24,929 nucleotides of DNA from Seison nebaliae (taxonomy: Eukaryota > Rotifera > Pararotatoria > Seisonacea > Seisonidae). Both the position numbers and the translations under genes were made by a program. Where the stretch lies: NCBI GenBank assembly GCA_023231475.1, contig JALJEE010000080.1, forward strand, positions 1 through 24,929, read 5' to 3'. This document shows, piece by piece, positions 22,541-24,929 of the stretch (positions within the stretch are counted from its first letter, which is position 1; each line of letters starts with the position of its first letter). The notes beneath the pieces were generated by a model that saw only the letters and a program-made list of their open reading frames with translations, was not told where the DNA came from and made no database searches.

Positions 22541-23436
22541 ATTCTACCCCTGTGACTATTTGACGAAGGAAATTTATTAACTGAAAATTTTAAGAATAAA
22601 AGTAAACAAAAAAATTAATTCTCTTAACTCTCATAATTCTTTCTCCATTTAAACATAATACTTTCTTCTCTTCTTATTATGGAAAGAAAACCGTTTTAAT
22701 CACCAACATCCATTTTTCCGTCAATTTGTAATATTATTAATAGTTTAATAGTTTGTTATAATTAGGAAATATTACAGTTTAATATATTTTTAAATGTTTT
22801 TCAATTTGGGAAGATGAGAAATTCGCTAAACTGAAATGGGAAATTGACAAATAATAAATGAAATGGTTTACCATTTAGTAGGTAAAACAAGTAAATAAAC
22901 AAGAGGTAAATAGTGTCATTTTTTAGGTTTTACATTATGAGATCTCTACTATTGCAGAAGAAGCTAAAAACTGATGTTTGTTCTTTCTTCATCTCAATTT
23001 GAGCCAAAAACAACTATTTAAAATTTAGCTTAAGGAAAATCCAACAACAACATTTCAAAAGAAACTTATTTAACAAACCTAACTATAGTATTGGTAAAAG
23101 ACTTTGAAAAATTAAAAAATTTTCTTTCGTCCTAAAATGCTTTGTTTCCAAAACATTAAATTGAAAATCATATCAAATGAATCAAACTGACACGAGAATG
23201 ATCCAACAAGTTGAGATAAATGACGAATTTTATTTCTTTGCTCTTTTAAGTTTAAACAGAATTTTAATTTATTGGAAAGAATAATAATTATAAAAAATGG
23301 AAAAAAAATGTGTGGTAAATTTCGCGGAAATAAATCGATATAAGTTAAACAAACTAAAGAAAAACTTAATTTTCTTAATTAATTTCTAACTGACAATGGA
23401 GGGAAGGTCGAGATTAATAGTTTATAATTAAGTAAG
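22541..23436. other. intergenic DNA, no gene seen
   Basis: About 0.9 kb of AT-rich sequence between two minus-strand genes. Minus-strand AATAAA hexamers at 23229-23234 and 23268-23273 may end the CDK transcript. Open frames are all very short. Confidence 0.6.
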
Positions 23437-24357
23437 TTAATTACCAGTTTTGATAGGTTTCATTTGACTGAAATAAGAATGTTTCAACATCTCTCCCGCT
23501 GATATTCGTTCTTTGGGACAATACTCCAAAGTTTTCTCCAAAAGTGAGAAAGCTACGTCTGGTATTTCATTAATAGTCGATTTCAATCGACTAGTTGGCC
23601 ATTGTGGGAAGGTGAAATTGAAGGAGGGTAATTTGGTGAGATGTGGATATTTCCTTTCCGACGGAGTAGAGAGAACATAAAATATTTTGAATACTTGATC
23701 AATTTCGGAATCACCAGGAAAAAGTGGTTTCATTACATACATTTCCGCCATGATACAACCTAAACTCCAAATATCGACACCTGGTCCATATCGAGATGAT
23801 CCCAACAATATTTCTGGTGCACGATACCATTGAGTGACGACTTCGTGAGTATATACTCGAATTGGTAAGGTGATGGCACGAGCCAATCCGAAATCAGCAA
23901 CTTTAATAATTCCGTTTTGGATTAGAAGATTTTGCGGTTTGAGATCACGATGAATTACTCGTCGAACATGACAATGATGCAATGCTGATGTAAGTTGAAA
24001 CATCAAACTTTTGACATCAAATTTCAATTTGGGATTCTCCTTCACTTGATTCATATACTCCTTTAGATCAACGTCTAATAATTCGAAAATTAAATAAATT
24101 TTATTTTCACTCATTATTACGTTCAATAATTGGACGATATTCGGATGTTGCACTTGTTTCAATAAGGAAATCTCTCGGATTGTTGTGGCAGGAACACCTT
24201 CATCATCTCCGTCTAATCTAACACGTTTCAATGCTACGTCACGTCCAGTCAATAAATTCTTACCACGATAAACGATGCCATATGTTCCCTCACCAATCTT
24301 CCTGATTTTCTGATAATCTTTTATCTCAAACTGACCTTCAATTAAATTCACAGGCAT
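23437..24357 (-). CDS. cyclin-dependent kinase, CDK1/CDK2 type, with PATTIRE cyclin-binding helix
   Basis: This is an intronless kinase of 306 residues from the ATG at 24357. It has the glycine loop IGEGTYG (21-27, including the inhibitory T25/Y26 pair), K44 in VALK, cyclin-binding helix PATTIRE (56-62), HRDLKPQN (136-143, catalytic D138), DFGLA (155-159), T-loop YTHEVVTQWYRAPE (T170 is the activating site) and VDIWSLG. The PGDSEIDQ block resembles CDK2 and LPIRVYTHEVV resembles CDK1, so the subtype is unresolved. It is a serine/threonine kinase of the cell cycle, activated by cyclin and a CAK. Departures from consensus are PSTAIRE to PATTIRE and TLWYR to TQWYR. The frame stays open to an ATG at 24450, but that segment contains an acceptor-like TTCTTCTTTTGCAG and does not resemble CDKs, so I treat it as 5' UTR. 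The short tail after the kinase fold ends MKPIKTGN. Confidence 0.9.
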   Translation of the reverse strand: MPVNLIEGQFEIKDYQKIRKIGEGTYGIVYRGKNLLTGRDVALKRVRLDGDDEGVPATTIREISLLKQVQHPNIVQLLNVIMSENKIYLIFELLDVDLKEYMNQVKENPKLKFDVKSLMFQLTSALHHCHVRRVIHRDLKPQNLLIQNGIIKVADFGLARAITLPIRVYTHEVVTQWYRAPEILLGSSRYGPGVDIWSLGCIMAEMYVMKPLFPGDSEIDQVFKIFYVLSTPSERKYPHLTKLPSFNFTFPQWPTSRLKSTINEIPDVAFSLLEKTLEYCPKERISAGEMLKHSYFSQMKPIKTGN

Positions 24358-24833
24358 TCTAGGAAATGTTTCTTCAAGAAAATAATTGGGAAAGAAATTG
24401 GAAAAATTAAAAATGAGAGAATCTGCAAAAGAAGAATTACTAATATGCAATGTATTCTCTTCAAAAAATGGAAGTAAACCTGTACCAAACTTTGTAAATG
24501 AATTGAGCGGAAATTTGAAGTTGACGGAATGAGTTTATAGGTAAGAACATTAGAAAAATATTTAAATTTAGAAAAATATTTTTGTTTTTTTTAATTTAAA
24601 TTCTCAGCTTTTTACATCCATCTCATTTAACAACAGCAACATTCATGTGTAAATTTCATAATCATCACTGAATCTTTCGATTACATTTCTTTTGTATTTA
24701 ACATTGTTTTTATTTTTATAATAAATTATTTTTTATGTCTTCTCTAAATGTGCTCTATTCTTTATTTTTCACAGAATATCATTTTAATCTTTTTAATAAT
24801 CTTTAAACTGTTAATAATCCCTAATCACTGAAG
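24358..24833. promoter_or_regulatory. head-to-head upstream region of CDK and RpLP0
   Basis: These 476 bp between divergent start codons should hold both promoters. On the plus strand, TATAG|GTAAGAAC at 24541 is a good donor and TTTATTTTTCACAG ending at 24774 a good acceptor, suggesting a 234-nt intron in the RpLP0 5' UTR, a common arrangement for ribosomal protein genes. On the minus strand a possible 3' splice site (TTCTTCTTTTGCAG) lies near 24426 in the CDK leader. Confidence 0.45.
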
Positions 24834-24929
24834 ATGGTTAAGGAAGATAAAAAGGTTTGGAAAGATAAATATTTCACGAGACTCCGAACTTGTCTCGGTA
24901 AATATCAGAAAGCTCTTTTGATCAATGTG
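24834..24929 (+). CDS. RpLP0: 60S acidic ribosomal protein P0, N-terminal fragment cut by the window end
   Basis: The ATG (context GAAGATGG) opens 32 codons to the window edge: MVKEDKKVWKDKYFTRL and then a segment ending KALLINV. This matches the P0 start in arthropods and vertebrates (MVREN/MPRED...WK..YF.K......FPKCFIVGADNV), with the conserved Trp and YF in place. P0 (uL10) forms the base of the ribosomal stalk, binds 28S rRNA and anchors the P1/P2 dimers that recruit elongation factors. The segment after YF is more divergent than usual (LRTCLGKYQKALLINV). The rest of the gene lies outside the window. Confidence 0.82.
   Translation, partial: MVKEDKKVWKDKYFTRLRTCLGKYQKALLINV

Noticed and set aside
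24358-24450. N-terminal extension of the CDK from the upstream ATG
   Set aside because: Contains an acceptor-like tract and bears no resemblance to CDK N-termini, while the ATG at 24357 gives the usual spacing to the glycine loop.

Overview
The window is nuclear DNA from a small, compact, AT-rich metazoan genome. The families are animal-specific (a Turtle/IGSF9-type Ig receptor, a COMMD protein, UPF0728), genes are split by very short GT-AG introns (41 to about 300 nt), many donors read GTT rather than GTA/GTG, and intergenic gaps are short. This fits an arthropod, and an acariform mite is my best guess; that is inference, not proof. I see no bacterial, organellar or viral gene and no intact transposon.

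Left part (575-7476, minus strand): the 3' five-sixths of a large Turtle/Borderless/IGSF9-like cell-adhesion receptor. One 3.8-kb exon carries five Ig domains, two FN3 domains and the membrane span. A 52-nt exon and two further exons encode a long disordered tail. The signal-peptide exon was not found. The left edge (192-419, plus) holds a short protein-like open frame of unknown origin.

Middle (7477-19313): about 11.8 kb with almost no coding sequence, most simply the long 5' intron(s) or upstream regulatory DNA of the receptor gene. It contains one convincing small spliced reading frame (11150-11311, minus, 32 codons) and several simple repeats.

Right part (19314-24929): a dense cluster of housekeeping genes: UPF0728 (C10orf53-like, minus), ATP23 mitochondrial metalloprotease (minus), mitochondrial single-stranded DNA-binding protein (plus), a COMMD protein (minus), a CDK1/2-type kinase (minus) and the start of ribosomal protein P0 (plus). 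ATP23 and mtSSB, both mitochondrial, are divergent from a 214-bp gap. mtSSB and the COMMD gene converge with 54 bp between stop codons and interleaved poly(A) signals. The CDK and RpLP0 genes are head to head.

The most striking observation is in ATP23. Two consecutive, same-phase, homologous exons each encode the active-site segment. One has the zinc-protease motif HELIH; the other keeps the surrounding fold residues and cysteines but reads SSMIE. Alternative use of the two would give a protease-competent and a protease-dead isoform of nearly identical length.
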